Origin: a virus | Virus record (IMG/VR): IMGVR_UViG_3300028283_000494 | Span: 1-64,000 of that record | DNA length: 64,000 nt | Strand: one strand, 5' to 3' | Shown: piece by piece, positions 48,009 through 56,254 of the stretch | Numbering within the stretch: position 1 is the stretch's first letter | Layout: the number at the start of each line of letters is the position of its first letter | The notes under the pieces: model-generated | The model's input: the letters and a program-made list of their open reading frames with translations, nothing else | What the model was told of the DNA's origin: nothing | The model's database searches: none | Made by a program: the position numbers and the translations under genes

Positions 48009-48479
48009 ATGGCAACAAAGAGAATTACATTACCAGCAGGATCACCATCAAGATTAGTAAATGGTGCTAGACAAAAAGATACCTTCACAGAGAAAGGTAT
48101 GCCAACAAACTCAACCAGCTTAAACGCTTGCGTTGATATGTACTTCATGGCAGGTGCTGCCCGTCACTGGACAGACGCCCAAATTGAAGGATTGTTCCAA
48201 AAAGCTTTGGCTGAAGATCCTTTGACCGCTCTTAAACTTATGTTCTGGACAAGAGACGTACGTGGTGGAGCCGGCGAGCGTAATTTCTTCAGGGTATGTT
48301 TGAGTTATCTAAGAAATTATTATAAAGCCTTTTTACTTAAAAATTTGAAATTAATACCCGAATACGGAAGATGGGACGATCTAACATGGTTATTAAGTGA
48401 AGGACAAAATGACGAAATTGATGTCGCTGTTCTTAAATATATAAAAGAAACTTTAAAAGCAGATGAAAATAAATTTTGA
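48009..48479 (+). CDS. Ro60-like (TROVE/DUF2828) protein, N-terminal fragment
   Basis: 156 residues. DPLTALKLMFWTRDVRGGAG, ERNFFRVCLSYL and LIPEYGRWDDLTWLL are the HEAT-repeat motifs of TROVE/DUF2828 proteins. The coding sense breaks at about 48478 because an endonuclease ORF is inserted; the remainder begins at 49292 (ALLAKWLDRKGPKAN). The stop codon here comes from the insertion. Whether two chains assemble into one working protein is unknown. Confidence 0.82.
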   Translation: MATKRITLPAGSPSRLVNGARQKDTFTEKGMPTNSTSLNACVDMYFMAGAARHWTDAQIEGLFQKALAEDPLTALKLMFWTRDVRGGAGERNFFRVCLSYLRNYYKAFLLKNLKLIPEYGRWDDLTWLLSEGQNDEIDVAVLKYIKETLKADENKF

Positions 48480-49323
48480 TGTGATTGATTCTGAATTAAA
48501 GGCTTATCTAATTGGACTTTTTTATGCTGATGCTTATCTATCAGATCGTGTTTTACAATTATATTTGTCTATAAAAGACAAAGAGTATGTTGAAAAATTA
48601 GCAAATATATTAGGAGTTAAAACACATAATAAAAAATTATCTATTGGATTTAATATATGCAACAAAAAAATTGTAGATTCCTTGTATAAAATGGGATTTA
48701 TTAAAAGGAAATCATACCAAAGAGATGATATAGTCTTTAAAAATATACCAGATGAATTAAAAAGACACTTTATTAGGGGGTATTTTGATGGTGATGGAAC
48801 AATATACATATCTAAATATAAAAAGAAAAATGTTGATTGGAAGGAAAGTATTAAATATGGAATTGGTTTTATATCAATAAATAAAGAATTATTGAATAGT
48901 ATTAAAAATTACTTCTCTGTATCATTAAGTTTATCAGATAAAAAACTGAGAAGTGAAAACTCTGGAAGATTTATAAGTGATATTAACGATGAAGATCCAT
49001 ATGGTGAAGAACAATGGGAAAACAACGAAATTAAATATATTAGACTGATTTATAGTGGAAACATTATTTGTAAAAAAATATTAGATTTTTTATATGAGGG
49101 ATCTACTATCTATATGGATAGAAAACATGATAAATATAAAGAGATAAGTATATTTAAACCGAAAAATTATCATTTTCATAAAAGAAGTAATAAATGGAGA
49201 TATGTGTATGATGATAATGGATTAAAGAAGTATAAATTGTTTAAAACAGAAGATGAAGTTAAAAACTTTATAAAAAATAAAATTAAAAATTATGAAAGCT
49301 TTACTAGCAAAATGGTTGGATAG
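48463..49323 (+). CDS. LAGLIDADG homing endonuclease inside the Ro60-like gene
   Basis: 286 residues. Two LAGLIDADG helices: YLIGLFYADAYLSDRV near residue 15 and HFIRGYFDGDGTIYIS near 102. The ORF starts 17 bases before the end of the 5' fragment and ends 32 bases into the 3' fragment, so it occupies the entire insertion with no room for an intron core and no intein splice motifs. It contains DEDPYGEEQWENNE near residue 175, a copy of the DPYGEExW motif unexpected in this family. Confidence 0.88.
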   Translation: MKINFDVIDSELKAYLIGLFYADAYLSDRVLQLYLSIKDKEYVEKLANILGVKTHNKKLSIGFNICNKKIVDSLYKMGFIKRKSYQRDDIVFKNIPDELKRHFIRGYFDGDGTIYISKYKKKNVDWKESIKYGIGFISINKELLNSIKNYFSVSLSLSDKKLRSENSGRFISDINDEDPYGEEQWENNEIKYIRLIYSGNIICKKILDFLYEGSTIYMDRKHDKYKEISIFKPKNYHFHKRSNKWRYVYDDNGLKKYKLFKTEDEVKNFIKNKIKNYESFTSKMVG

Positions 49324-50326
49324 AAAAGGTCCAAAGGCAAATAAAATTAGAAAATATCTTGGTTTAACACCAAAGGATTACAGAAAGATGATAGTATCGC
49401 TATCACAGACTGTTGAGCAGTTAATGTGCGCAAAGCAATTTGAAGGCATTAACTACGAACACGTTCCTTCTGTAGCTATGAACAAGTACAGAAAAGCTTT
49501 CTACAAGAAAGATTCTGGTAGGTTCGCAGAATACATCGCAAATGTAAAGAGTGGTGTTGCCAAGATGTGCGCAAGCGCTATCTACCCATACCAACTTTAC
49601 GACGCTTTCCTAAGAGCTAGGACAGAATTCGATAATTTGGCTATTGAGGCTCAATGGTATTCGTTGCCAAACTACATGGAAGGATCAACCGAGAGGTTGC
49701 TTCCAATGGTTGATACATCGGGTTCTATGGAATTCTATGGTGGATTACCAGCAAGAGCAGGTTGGTCACTTGGTCTTTATATTTCTGAAAGAAACGAGAG
49801 CATTTTCAAGGACGCTTTCATGACTTTCCATACTCATCCAAAGATGATGTACTTACAGGGTAGCATCGCCGAAAGGGTTCGTGCTATCAGAGGAGTAGAA
49901 TGGAAAGGTACTACAAACCTTGAAGCAGCGTTTGAATTATTGCTTAACAAAGCAATTGAGAACAAGATTTCTGAAGCAGAAATGCCAACAGTTATCTTGA
50001 TCTTATCAGATATGCAGTTTGACCCATCGAAAGCTTGCTACAACGCAAACGCTTACGAAATGATGAAAGCTCATTACGCTGCAGCTGGATATAAGATTCC
50101 AAGAATCATCTTCTGGAACCTTAGAGCAGCAGAGGATAAAGTAACAGCATCAGCATTTGACGAAAATGTTGGTCTTGTATCTGGTTTCAGCCCAAGTGGT
50201 TTGAAGGCTATTCTTCAAGGAGAAGAAATTCAAGATGAAGTAAAGGTCGAACCAAAGAAAGAAACTCCTTACGAATTGATGATGAAAGTCATTGACGGTG
50301 AGAGATACGCAGCAGTTACTATATAA
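49292..50326 (+). CDS. Ro60-like protein, C-terminal fragment with VWA domain
   Basis: 344 residues. It continues the HEAT region (ALLAKWLDRKGPKANKIRKY, GINYEHVPSVAMNKYRKAFY), then a VWA domain with a MIDAS motif (LLPMVDTSGSMEF), GTTNLEAAFELLL, ILSDMQFDPSKA and IIFWNLRAAED...VGLVSGFSP, which is the TROVE/DUF2828 C-terminal pattern. Bacterial Ro60 proteins bind misfolded and Y RNAs in RNA quality control. The new ATG at 49292 lies inside the endonuclease end, so translation is probably coupled. Confidence 0.85.
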   Translation: MKALLAKWLDRKGPKANKIRKYLGLTPKDYRKMIVSLSQTVEQLMCAKQFEGINYEHVPSVAMNKYRKAFYKKDSGRFAEYIANVKSGVAKMCASAIYPYQLYDAFLRARTEFDNLAIEAQWYSLPNYMEGSTERLLPMVDTSGSMEFYGGLPARAGWSLGLYISERNESIFKDAFMTFHTHPKMMYLQGSIAERVRAIRGVEWKGTTNLEAAFELLLNKAIENKISEAEMPTVILILSDMQFDPSKACYNANAYEMMKAHYAAAGYKIPRIIFWNLRAAEDKVTASAFDENVGLVSGFSPSGLKAILQGEEIQDEVKVEPKKETPYELMMKVIDGERYAAVTI

Positions 50327-50406
50327 TGATCAAACACGTGTAACCTGAAAAGGTGAAAGGTCTCGCGAGCCTAGGTAAAGGAATATCCCACGTTTCCCTG
50401 ATCAAT
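50327..50406 (+). ncRNA. Candidate Y-RNA-like small RNA
   Basis: 80 bases without an ORF directly after the Ro60-like gene. TGATCA and CACGTG near the 5' end can pair with CACGT(T) and TGATCA near the 3' end, with ACCT-GAAA-AGGT and AGG(T)CTC-GC-GAG(C)CT hairpins between. Ro60 genes in bacteria are often next to Y RNA genes, hence the guess; no tRNA-like T loop is seen. Confidence 0.4.
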
Positions 50407-50436
50407 AAAAAACCCAGTTTATCTGGGTTTTTTTAT
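50407..50436 (+). terminator. Bidirectional terminator
   Basis: AAAAAACCCAG-TTTAT-CTGGGTTTTTTT serves the Ro60/RNA transcript on the plus strand and the methyltransferase gene on the minus strand, whose stop codon lies within it. Confidence 0.9.
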
Positions 50437-51180
50437 GCCTATTATAATAAAATCTAATCCTATATCAGCAATGAAAATAACTGTTAAATTAAACATTTCA
50501 TATATTTTTTCTAAAATATTTAAATCAAAACAATGCTGGTGAAGGCATCTATTTTCAAAATTCTTTAGACTTCTTTCTCTGAAATTGGGGACAGGATGTA
50601 ATTGCATATCGTGTAAAGTTAATATTTCATCCAAATGTGAAAGGTCGTCTTCTTTTATGTCGTTTTTAAAATCTTCGACGAGATGTTCAAATTTTACAAT
50701 TTCTCTTTTATGATCAAAATTGGATTCTTTATTGGGGGCAATTACTACAAGCGCACCACCTTCATTTAATATAGATAACCATTGTTCTATTGCTTTAAGT
50801 GGATTTGCTATATGTTCTATATTATTACAAGATAATACAAAATCATATTTTTCTTTTATAGATGATAGATCAGTAGCGTCAAGTATGTACTGATTACCTA
50901 ATCTTTTACCTTCTACGACAAAACCTTTATCTACTTCTATTTTACCTGTCCATACAGTTGATGAAGAGAAATTTATGCCATCTAATCTAGCTACCGATTT
51001 TCCGTCGGGTATATGCCAAAATTGGTCTCCGTATATGTGCATTTTTGGATTACTAAAATATCTCATGCTAGGTCCACCTATTTCGATACCAACTTTACCG
51101 TAAAAATATTCATTTAATATACTAGTCATCTTATCTTGATATTCTTTTGATAAAATGAGAGTGGCGTTTTCGTTTACCAT
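50419..51180 (-). CDS. SAM-dependent methyltransferase (class I)
   Basis: 253 residues from ATG 51180; an upstream in-frame start would run through the terminator of the previous gene. VGIEIGGPSMRYF is the SAM-binding loop, YDFVLSCNNIEHIANPLKAI the DxxxxxxxEHI motif of Methyltransf_11-like enzymes, and LNEGGALVVIAPNKE follows. Probably modifies sugars or small molecules, like the enzymes at 56-58 kb. Confidence 0.75.
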   Translation of the reverse strand: MVNENATLILSKEYQDKMTSILNEYFYGKVGIEIGGPSMRYFSNPKMHIYGDQFWHIPDGKSVARLDGINFSSSTVWTGKIEVDKGFVVEGKRLGNQYILDATDLSSIKEKYDFVLSCNNIEHIANPLKAIEQWLSILNEGGALVVIAPNKESNFDHKREIVKFEHLVEDFKNDIKEDDLSHLDEILTLHDMQLHPVPNFRERSLKNFENRCLHQHCFDLNILEKIYEMFNLTVIFIADIGLDFIIIGIKKPR

Positions 51181-51202
51181 AAAAATTTTTGTTTTATATA
51201 TT

Positions 51203-51230
51203 AAAAAACCCAGTCCTTTCGGGCTGGGTT
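51203..51230 (-). terminator. Rho-independent terminator (minus strand)
   Basis: AACCCAG-(CCTTTCGG)-CTGGGTT stem; read on the minus strand it is followed by TTTTTT, ending transcripts from 51275. Confidence 0.85.
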
Positions 51231-51274
51231 TATCATTCACTCTGTTACGTTCAAAGAAGAGGCTTTACAGAGCA

Positions 51275-52102
51275 TCATAAGTTTTCAAGAATATTCTTCA
51301 ATCTTGATGGATCAATAGGTCTTACATCTGGATTTTCCTCACCAATAAGAGAATAATTTAAATTGAGAATATCAATAATAATAAATTTAGGAGATTCAAC
51401 TCCTTTTTCTCTCTCAGGCACGTAAACTATGAAATTATATTCGTTAAGTTTATCTGCTATTTTCTTTTCGTAGGGAATTTGAAATTTATATTTATTTTCT
51501 TTCGAATATTTTCTTTCTGGACCAGGATCTGCCATAGGTTGTTCAACTGGTTGCTCAACTGGTTGTTCTACTGGTTCTTCAGCTGCTTCTTTTAAAAAAG
51601 ACTTATAATTTTTTAATACACTCTTTTCCATGATTTCTCTTTTGTTTTTTGGCTCTTCTTCATCGAAGATTAATTCGTCCTCATCCTCATCGTAATCAAC
51701 TTTGTCTGTTCCTAATTCATCCTCTTCGTAGTCTTCATCGTCATCAACTTCATCATAGTCATCTTCACTATTCATAAAAGATTCAATATCCTTTTTAGCT
51801 TTTTCTCTATTATTTATACCCTTTAATTCATCGTAAAGATTTATAGCGTCCTCTTCATCTGCTATACCAGAAGCTACTAATTTATCGTAATATTCATCGT
51901 CCTGAGCAAGATGATCCATTGCCACTTCCGTAGCTATATCTGGGTTATCAGTATGTTCACGTTCGATTTTTGTTCCAATTTCTATATCATCTGGATTGAA
52001 ATCATCTGGTGTTTTATCATCAGCTCTCCCACCTTTTAAATGATCTTTCCACTTTCTGTTTCCGAAATCTGTAAAATCTAATATAACTTTGCCCTTTTTC
52101 AT
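51275..52102 (-). CDS. Acidic DUF5661-like protein with EPVEQP repeats
   Basis: 275 residues. Residues 1-85 match the DUF5661 pattern (DFTDFGNRKWKDHLKGGRAD, HTDNPDIATEVAMDHLAQDD). A very acidic stretch (about 112-150) leads to VLKNYKSFLKEAAEEP, which looks like the leader peptides of other proteins here but is internal, followed by three VEQP repeats and a C-terminal domain (IPYEKKIADKLNEYNFIVYV). Possibly a fusion of two virion-associated proteins. Confidence 0.65.
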   Translation of the reverse strand: MKKGKVILDFTDFGNRKWKDHLKGGRADDKTPDDFNPDDIEIGTKIEREHTDNPDIATEVAMDHLAQDDEYYDKLVASGIADEEDAINLYDELKGINNREKAKKDIESFMNSEDDYDEVDDDEDYEEDELGTDKVDYDEDEDELIFDEEEPKNKREIMEKSVLKNYKSFLKEAAEEPVEQPVEQPVEQPMADPGPERKYSKENKYKFQIPYEKKIADKLNEYNFIVYVPEREKGVESPKFIIIDILNLNYSLIGEENPDVRPIDPSRLKNILENL

Positions 52103-52145
52103 AATATTATATATTAAATTGTTTTATTAATGTTTTTTCTTTTTG

Positions 52146-52832
52146 TTAACGAACTTCATATAATTCATTCTTCTTTTCATTATATCTAAAAAACTTACAT
52201 TTTAATTTATCAATAATTTCATTTTGCCTGATAATATCCCTATTTTTCAAATTTCCGTTACTATCATAATGTTTTGGTTCATCGTATTCAATTGCTATGT
52301 TGTTATTTTTATCATACGCGTCAATAAAATATCCTAGATCAGATATATATAATTCCCCACCGTTTAAAGCATGTTGCAAATTCCAATGGTTTGTTTTTGA
52401 TAATTCATCAAAATATTTACAAGCGTTTATATTATGCATTGGGCAAACTCCACCATTTTTGTTTTGAATATAGTTTATTTTAGACAATCTCATTTTCTTT
52501 TTTGTTTCATTCGACGCCTTTTTACCTATCATTTTTAATCTCATTTTTTCTATAGATCCTGGAGTGTGCGCATTTTTTGTAAAATTTTCGATGTTTGATC
52601 TCAATCTTTCTTTATATTCGTCACTGTGAGTTTCACCAAACATTCCGTTATTCATTCCTGAATTTTTTTCTGATATTTTTTGTTTAGTTAATTCAGATGT
52701 TTCATGCCCCTTTAAAGATGAACTAATTTTTTCTTTAGTATCATCAGATAATTTTCTACCAATCATCCATTTTCCAATTCCTTTATTTTTACAGGATTCA
52801 CTTATTTTCCTTTTGGTTTCTTCTGAATGCAT
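52146..52832 (-). CDS. NUMOD3/PD-(D/E)XK homing endonuclease
   Basis: 228 residues. The N-terminal two thirds are NUMOD3-type repeats (EETKRKISESCKN, DDTKEKISSSLKG, ELTKQKISEKNSG, DEYKERLRSN). The C-terminus GYFIDAYDKNNNIAIEYDEP with KHYDSNGNLKNRDIIRQNEI forms an EDxHD-type nuclease core. It splits a run of minus-strand genes. Confidence 0.75.
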   Translation of the reverse strand: MHSEETKRKISESCKNKGIGKWMIGRKLSDDTKEKISSSLKGHETSELTKQKISEKNSGMNNGMFGETHSDEYKERLRSNIENFTKNAHTPGSIEKMRLKMIGKKASNETKKKMRLSKINYIQNKNGGVCPMHNINACKYFDELSKTNHWNLQHALNGGELYISDLGYFIDAYDKNNNIAIEYDEPKHYDSNGNLKNRDIIRQNEIIDKLKCKFFRYNEKKNELYEVR

Positions 52833-52863
52833 GCCTCTATATATTAATTATTTTTATCCGTTT

Positions 52864-53094
52864 TTATTCTTTCGATGGTAAGTCCAATAAATATAATATT
52901 TTAGTGTAATCCTTATCCCTATAAACATACGATTGTAACCTCTCACTCCAACTCACAAGTTGTTGAATTTTAGAATGATCCTTTCTTTTTATTTCAAAAT
53001 ATAGTCCGCTAGGTAGTCCAACGAGTTCCATAATTTCATCGGGATCGTATTCGTCTTCGAGATAACCTATATGTTCATTAAAACTTTTTATCAT
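52864..53094 (-). CDS. Small protein with phage leader (76 aa)
   Basis: MIKSFNEHIGYLEDEYDPDE fits the leader pattern shared with the two genes upstream. The rest resembles a small domain (VGLPSGLYFEIKRKDHSKIQ). Its ATG overlaps the stop of the 53091 gene. Confidence 0.6.
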   Translation of the reverse strand: MIKSFNEHIGYLEDEYDPDEIMELVGLPSGLYFEIKRKDHSKIQQLVSWSERLQSYVYRDKDYTKILYLLDLPSKE

Positions 53095-53945
53095 TTCTTT
53101 AATTTAAAATATCTTGTACTATAATAAGTATTATCACCTTTAACCCAAACAGCGTCGCCACTTGGTTTAGTTATATCAAATATAGTATATTCTTTTCCTA
53201 TTTCCAGTCTTCTGCCACCACCGCCTTCTTTATTTGTACAAATAATAATATCACCGTCTTCCCAAAGAGAAGGATCATTTAAATCTATATCTGGTTTATC
53301 CCATACTTCTTCACCGTAGGGATCTAAGTCTTCTACGTTTTCTTTAATCATTCCAGTATTTATAAATATATGTTTTGGCCACCATATAGGTATTATACCT
53401 TCATATTTTATAATTTTATCATCTGATTCAAATTCGTCTAATGCTTTGCTTTTACCGTAATATTTAAAAAAATCAGCTTTAATTAAATTCGCTTTTCCTC
53501 TAACTTCAATAAAATATCCATCTTCATCTGGACTTATATTAATAATTTCATACTCTTCTCCCTCACTAAGTTCAATTCCTTCTGTTGTACATGTTGTAGT
53601 ACATCTGATAATACTTCCAATTTTTTCAATGTCTTCATCACTCCACCATTCTTCACCGTAAGGATCTAAATCTTCTACGTTCTCTTTAATATATGTATCC
53701 TTTTTAAATCTTTTCATCATCCACCAACCACCTAAACCTTTTAGATTTATATGATTATGATGTACAGAGATAACCTCGTAATCAACTCCTAATTTGATTT
53801 TATTTGGAAAATCCAATCCACTATCGTCTATACAAATAACTATATCTCCCTCATGAATCCTATCTTCATTATCGTTCCAAACCTCTTCACCGTAAGGAAC
53901 AAGATCATTATTCTCTTTAATATATGTATGAAATTTCTTTATCAT
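53091..53945 (-). CDS. Three-repeat protein carrying three DPYGEExW-type motifs
   Basis: 284 residues made of three units of about 90. Each begins with YIKEN/MIKEN, an acidic linker and the motif (LVPYGEEVW near residue 16, LDPYGEEWW near 97, LDPYGEEVW near 207), followed by a beta-barrel-like domain starting GDIVICIDDSG, GSIIRCTTTC or GDIIICTNKEG and ending in a (K/R)YFK-like strand. The first unit starts with the leader MIKKFHTYIKEN. Overlapping stops and starts link it to DeoC and the 76-residue gene. Confidence 0.75.
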   Translation of the reverse strand: MIKKFHTYIKENNDLVPYGEEVWNDNEDRIHEGDIVICIDDSGLDFPNKIKLGVDYEVISVHHNHINLKGLGGWWMMKRFKKDTYIKENVEDLDPYGEEWWSDEDIEKIGSIIRCTTTCTTEGIELSEGEEYEIINISPDEDGYFIEVRGKANLIKADFFKYYGKSKALDEFESDDKIIKYEGIIPIWWPKHIFINTGMIKENVEDLDPYGEEVWDKPDIDLNDPSLWEDGDIIICTNKEGGGGRRLEIGKEYTIFDITKPSGDAVWVKGDNTYYSTRYFKLKK

Positions 53946-54736
53946 TAGTAACCTCCTTGTTGTCCCACTGCTATAATAGCTGGATTTGAGGAAGTCCCTA
54001 CTCTATCGGCGCCAGCGTTAACATAGGCTTCTATATCTTGTAAAGTTCTTACGCCACCACTGGCTTTAATTTTGATATGGTCGGGTAATATACTTCTCAT
54101 AAATCTAACTTTATCAATTTCAGCGCCTTTTGTGGCGTAACCTGTTGAAGTTTTAACAAAATCAACACCAGCTTTTGTACAAAGTTCACAAGCCTTTTTT
54201 ACTTGGTCCAAAGTTAATTCACCAGATTCAATAATAACCTTTAATACAACACTATCCGATCCGTGGCAAACATCAGCAACTTTTCTAATATCATCAAATA
54301 ACTTTTGTTCCATATCTTTCTTCTTTTCGTCATCTGATTCCTTTGACCATTTCTGTAAAAGTTTCCAATTCATAACCATATCAATCTCGTCAGCACCATT
54401 GGATATAGCTTTTTGTGTCTCTACAACTTTCTCTTGTGTTTTATCTTCGCCCTTATGGAAAGAAATAACAGTACACACTTTAACATTCGTTCCTTCTAAG
54501 AAATTAACAGCATAAGATACGAAATCAGGTCTTATACAAACGCTATAAAATCCGTTCTCTTTTGCCTGTTGGCAGATCTCTTCAATTTTATCTATATTAG
54601 CGTCTTCACGAAGATAAGTATAATCAATGATACTATTAAATCTACGTGGATCAGGGCCACCCTTTACTTTAGGTTTGGCTATAACTTGGGGGTTATCTAA
54701 TGCCTCTCTTACGAATTTATCAAATTTTTTTACCAT
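53945..54736 (-). CDS. deoC: Deoxyribose-phosphate aldolase with N-terminal phage leader
   Basis: 263 residues. The DeoC barrel starts near residue 33 (FNSIIDYTYLR); catalytic lysines are in VVLKVIIESGELT and FVKTSTGYATKGA, with ASGGVRTLQDIEAYVNAGAD near the phosphate site. It cleaves deoxyribose-5-phosphate to glyceraldehyde-3-phosphate and acetaldehyde, so it may recycle sugars from host DNA breakdown. The first 13 residues (MVKKFDKFVREAL) are extra compared with bacterial DeoC and fit the shared leader. Confidence 0.9.
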   Translation of the reverse strand: MVKKFDKFVREALDNPQVIAKPKVKGGPDPRRFNSIIDYTYLREDANIDKIEEICQQAKENGFYSVCIRPDFVSYAVNFLEGTNVKVCTVISFHKGEDKTQEKVVETQKAISNGADEIDMVMNWKLLQKWSKESDDEKKKDMEQKLFDDIRKVADVCHGSDSVVLKVIIESGELTLDQVKKACELCTKAGVDFVKTSTGYATKGAEIDKVRFMRSILPDHIKIKASGGVRTLQDIEAYVNAGADRVGTSSNPAIIAVGQQGGY

Positions 54737-54834
54737 AATGTGCTGTATATTTTTCTGTATATATTAATTTTTTGTTCCCAATTTTAAACAACGACCTAGT
54801 TCAATGTTATATATAAATAAAATCAAAAGAACTT

Positions 54835-55653
54835 ATGGTATCAATAAAAATAGACGATATATTGTTTGCCCACGGTGATTATAGTACTGCTATTCAACAA
54901 TCTAAATATATCAAATGGAACAGAAATTTTATAGTTGGAAACGAAGACATGGCTATTTACACAGATGGTTCTCTACCAAGAGTTAATAATAGAATTAAAA
55001 CAAAAATTGCTTGGTTACTTGAATCCCCAGCAGTTAGTGCTTATCAACACGAATGGATAAAAAACAACTACAAAGCATTTGATATAATATTCACCAATAA
55101 CAGAGATTTATTAGAAATGAATAGTAAATTTAAGTTTCTGCCCACTGGTGGTTGTTGGATAAGGAACGAAGAGCAATATATTTATCCTAAGACTAAATTA
55201 ATATCTATCATTGCATCTAATAAGAATTGGACAGACGGACACGCTTTACGTAATAACATTGTTAATGAAATTAGAAACGGTCAAATAAAATGTGATCTTT
55301 ACGGTAGAGGGTTTAATGAATTACCAGAGAAATTAGATGGTTTAAAGGACTATATGTTTTCTATTGTGGTTGAGAATACAAAGAAGGATTACTATTTTAC
55401 TGAAAAACTTATAGATTGTTTTATGACTGGAACAATACCTATTTATTGGGGATGCCCATCCATAGGTAATTATTTTGACGAAAGGGGAATGTTGGTGTTT
55501 AATACCGTACAGGAATTGAAGAATATAGTGAATGGCATAAGTCCAGAGTTGTATAATTTGAAATTAGAATATGCTAGAAAGAATTTTGAAGTAGCCAAGG
55601 ATTATATGATTGCTGAGGATTACATGTACGAAAAATATTTGAAACAATTATGA
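54835..55653 (+). CDS. Glycosyltransferase family 10-like (fucosyltransferase type)
   Basis: 272 residues. FSIVVENTKKDYYFTEKLID and CFMTGTIPIYWGCPSIGNYF are the GDP-sugar-binding block of GT10 alpha-1,3-fucosyltransferases; KTKIAWLLESPAV is an earlier conserved segment. First gene of a plus-strand operon; the next gene overlaps by four bases. Probably builds a glycan on virion or host surface. Confidence 0.85.
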   Translation: MVSIKIDDILFAHGDYSTAIQQSKYIKWNRNFIVGNEDMAIYTDGSLPRVNNRIKTKIAWLLESPAVSAYQHEWIKNNYKAFDIIFTNNRDLLEMNSKFKFLPTGGCWIRNEEQYIYPKTKLISIIASNKNWTDGHALRNNIVNEIRNGQIKCDLYGRGFNELPEKLDGLKDYMFSIVVENTKKDYYFTEKLIDCFMTGTIPIYWGCPSIGNYFDERGMLVFNTVQELKNIVNGISPELYNLKLEYARKNFEVAKDYMIAEDYMYEKYLKQL

Positions 55654-56201
55654 AATACCTAGTAGTATCTTATGGTGGAGTCGGTACTTATATGATGATG
55701 GATGTAATAGGTAAAAATAACTTTTTAAAAATACCAGAAACAAGTGGAATATGGCAAAAAGAATATCATCACATTAAATGTCCACCAAAAACTTTCGGTG
55801 AACCCGTTAAAGTTATATATATCTACGGTGATCCGTACAACGCTCTAATATCTCATTTTAGAAGAAGATGCATTTTAAAAGAGTGGGCACGTAATCATTG
55901 TAAAAACATGCACGGTGAATGGTGGAAATTAAATACTGATTGGGAATTGCTGGATTATTTAAAAAATGGTGAGGACTTGTTTAAATTCGAGGAACATTTT
56001 GATAATTGGGTAAATATAAAAGATAAAGATTATGACGTTATGGTGTTAAAATATGAGTTTGTAAAAAAATACGAAAATGTGGTATTATCATATTTAGATT
56101 CAGAAAATCCTATTAATTATAAAGAACGTTTATCAAATTGGAACGATCTAGATAGTGATAGTTTCGAATTGTTAAAAAATTATGTATGGAAAATTTTATG
56201 A
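55650..56201 (+). CDS. Sulfotransferase-like protein
   Basis: 183 residues. LVVSYGGVGTYMMMDVIG resembles the 5'-phosphosulfate loop (SxxxSGT) and VIYIYGDPYNALISHFRRR the RDPxDAxxS 3'-phosphate motif, with MVLKYEFV later as in the LxYEDL block. The motifs are divergent, so activity is uncertain. ATGA-type coupling with the GT10 gene. Confidence 0.6.
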   Translation: MKYLVVSYGGVGTYMMMDVIGKNNFLKIPETSGIWQKEYHHIKCPPKTFGEPVKVIYIYGDPYNALISHFRRRCILKEWARNHCKNMHGEWWKLNTDWELLDYLKNGEDLFKFEEHFDNWVNIKDKDYDVMVLKYEFVKKYENVVLSYLDSENPINYKERLSNWNDLDSDSFELLKNYVWKIL

Positions 56202-56254
56202 TAAATATTTATCATATCCGCCCATTATAATTTATTAAAAAATAAATAAATATT

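Noticed and set aside
48463-49323. Group I intron or intein in the Ro60-like gene
   Set aside because: The endonuclease ORF spans the whole insertion and overlaps both flanks, so no catalytic intron core fits; there is no Cys/Ser start block or HN-C/S/T end block.
51510-51580. Possible short tandem repeat or CRISPR-like array
   Set aside because: It is three copies of a coding repeat (VEQP) within the acidic protein, with no spacers.
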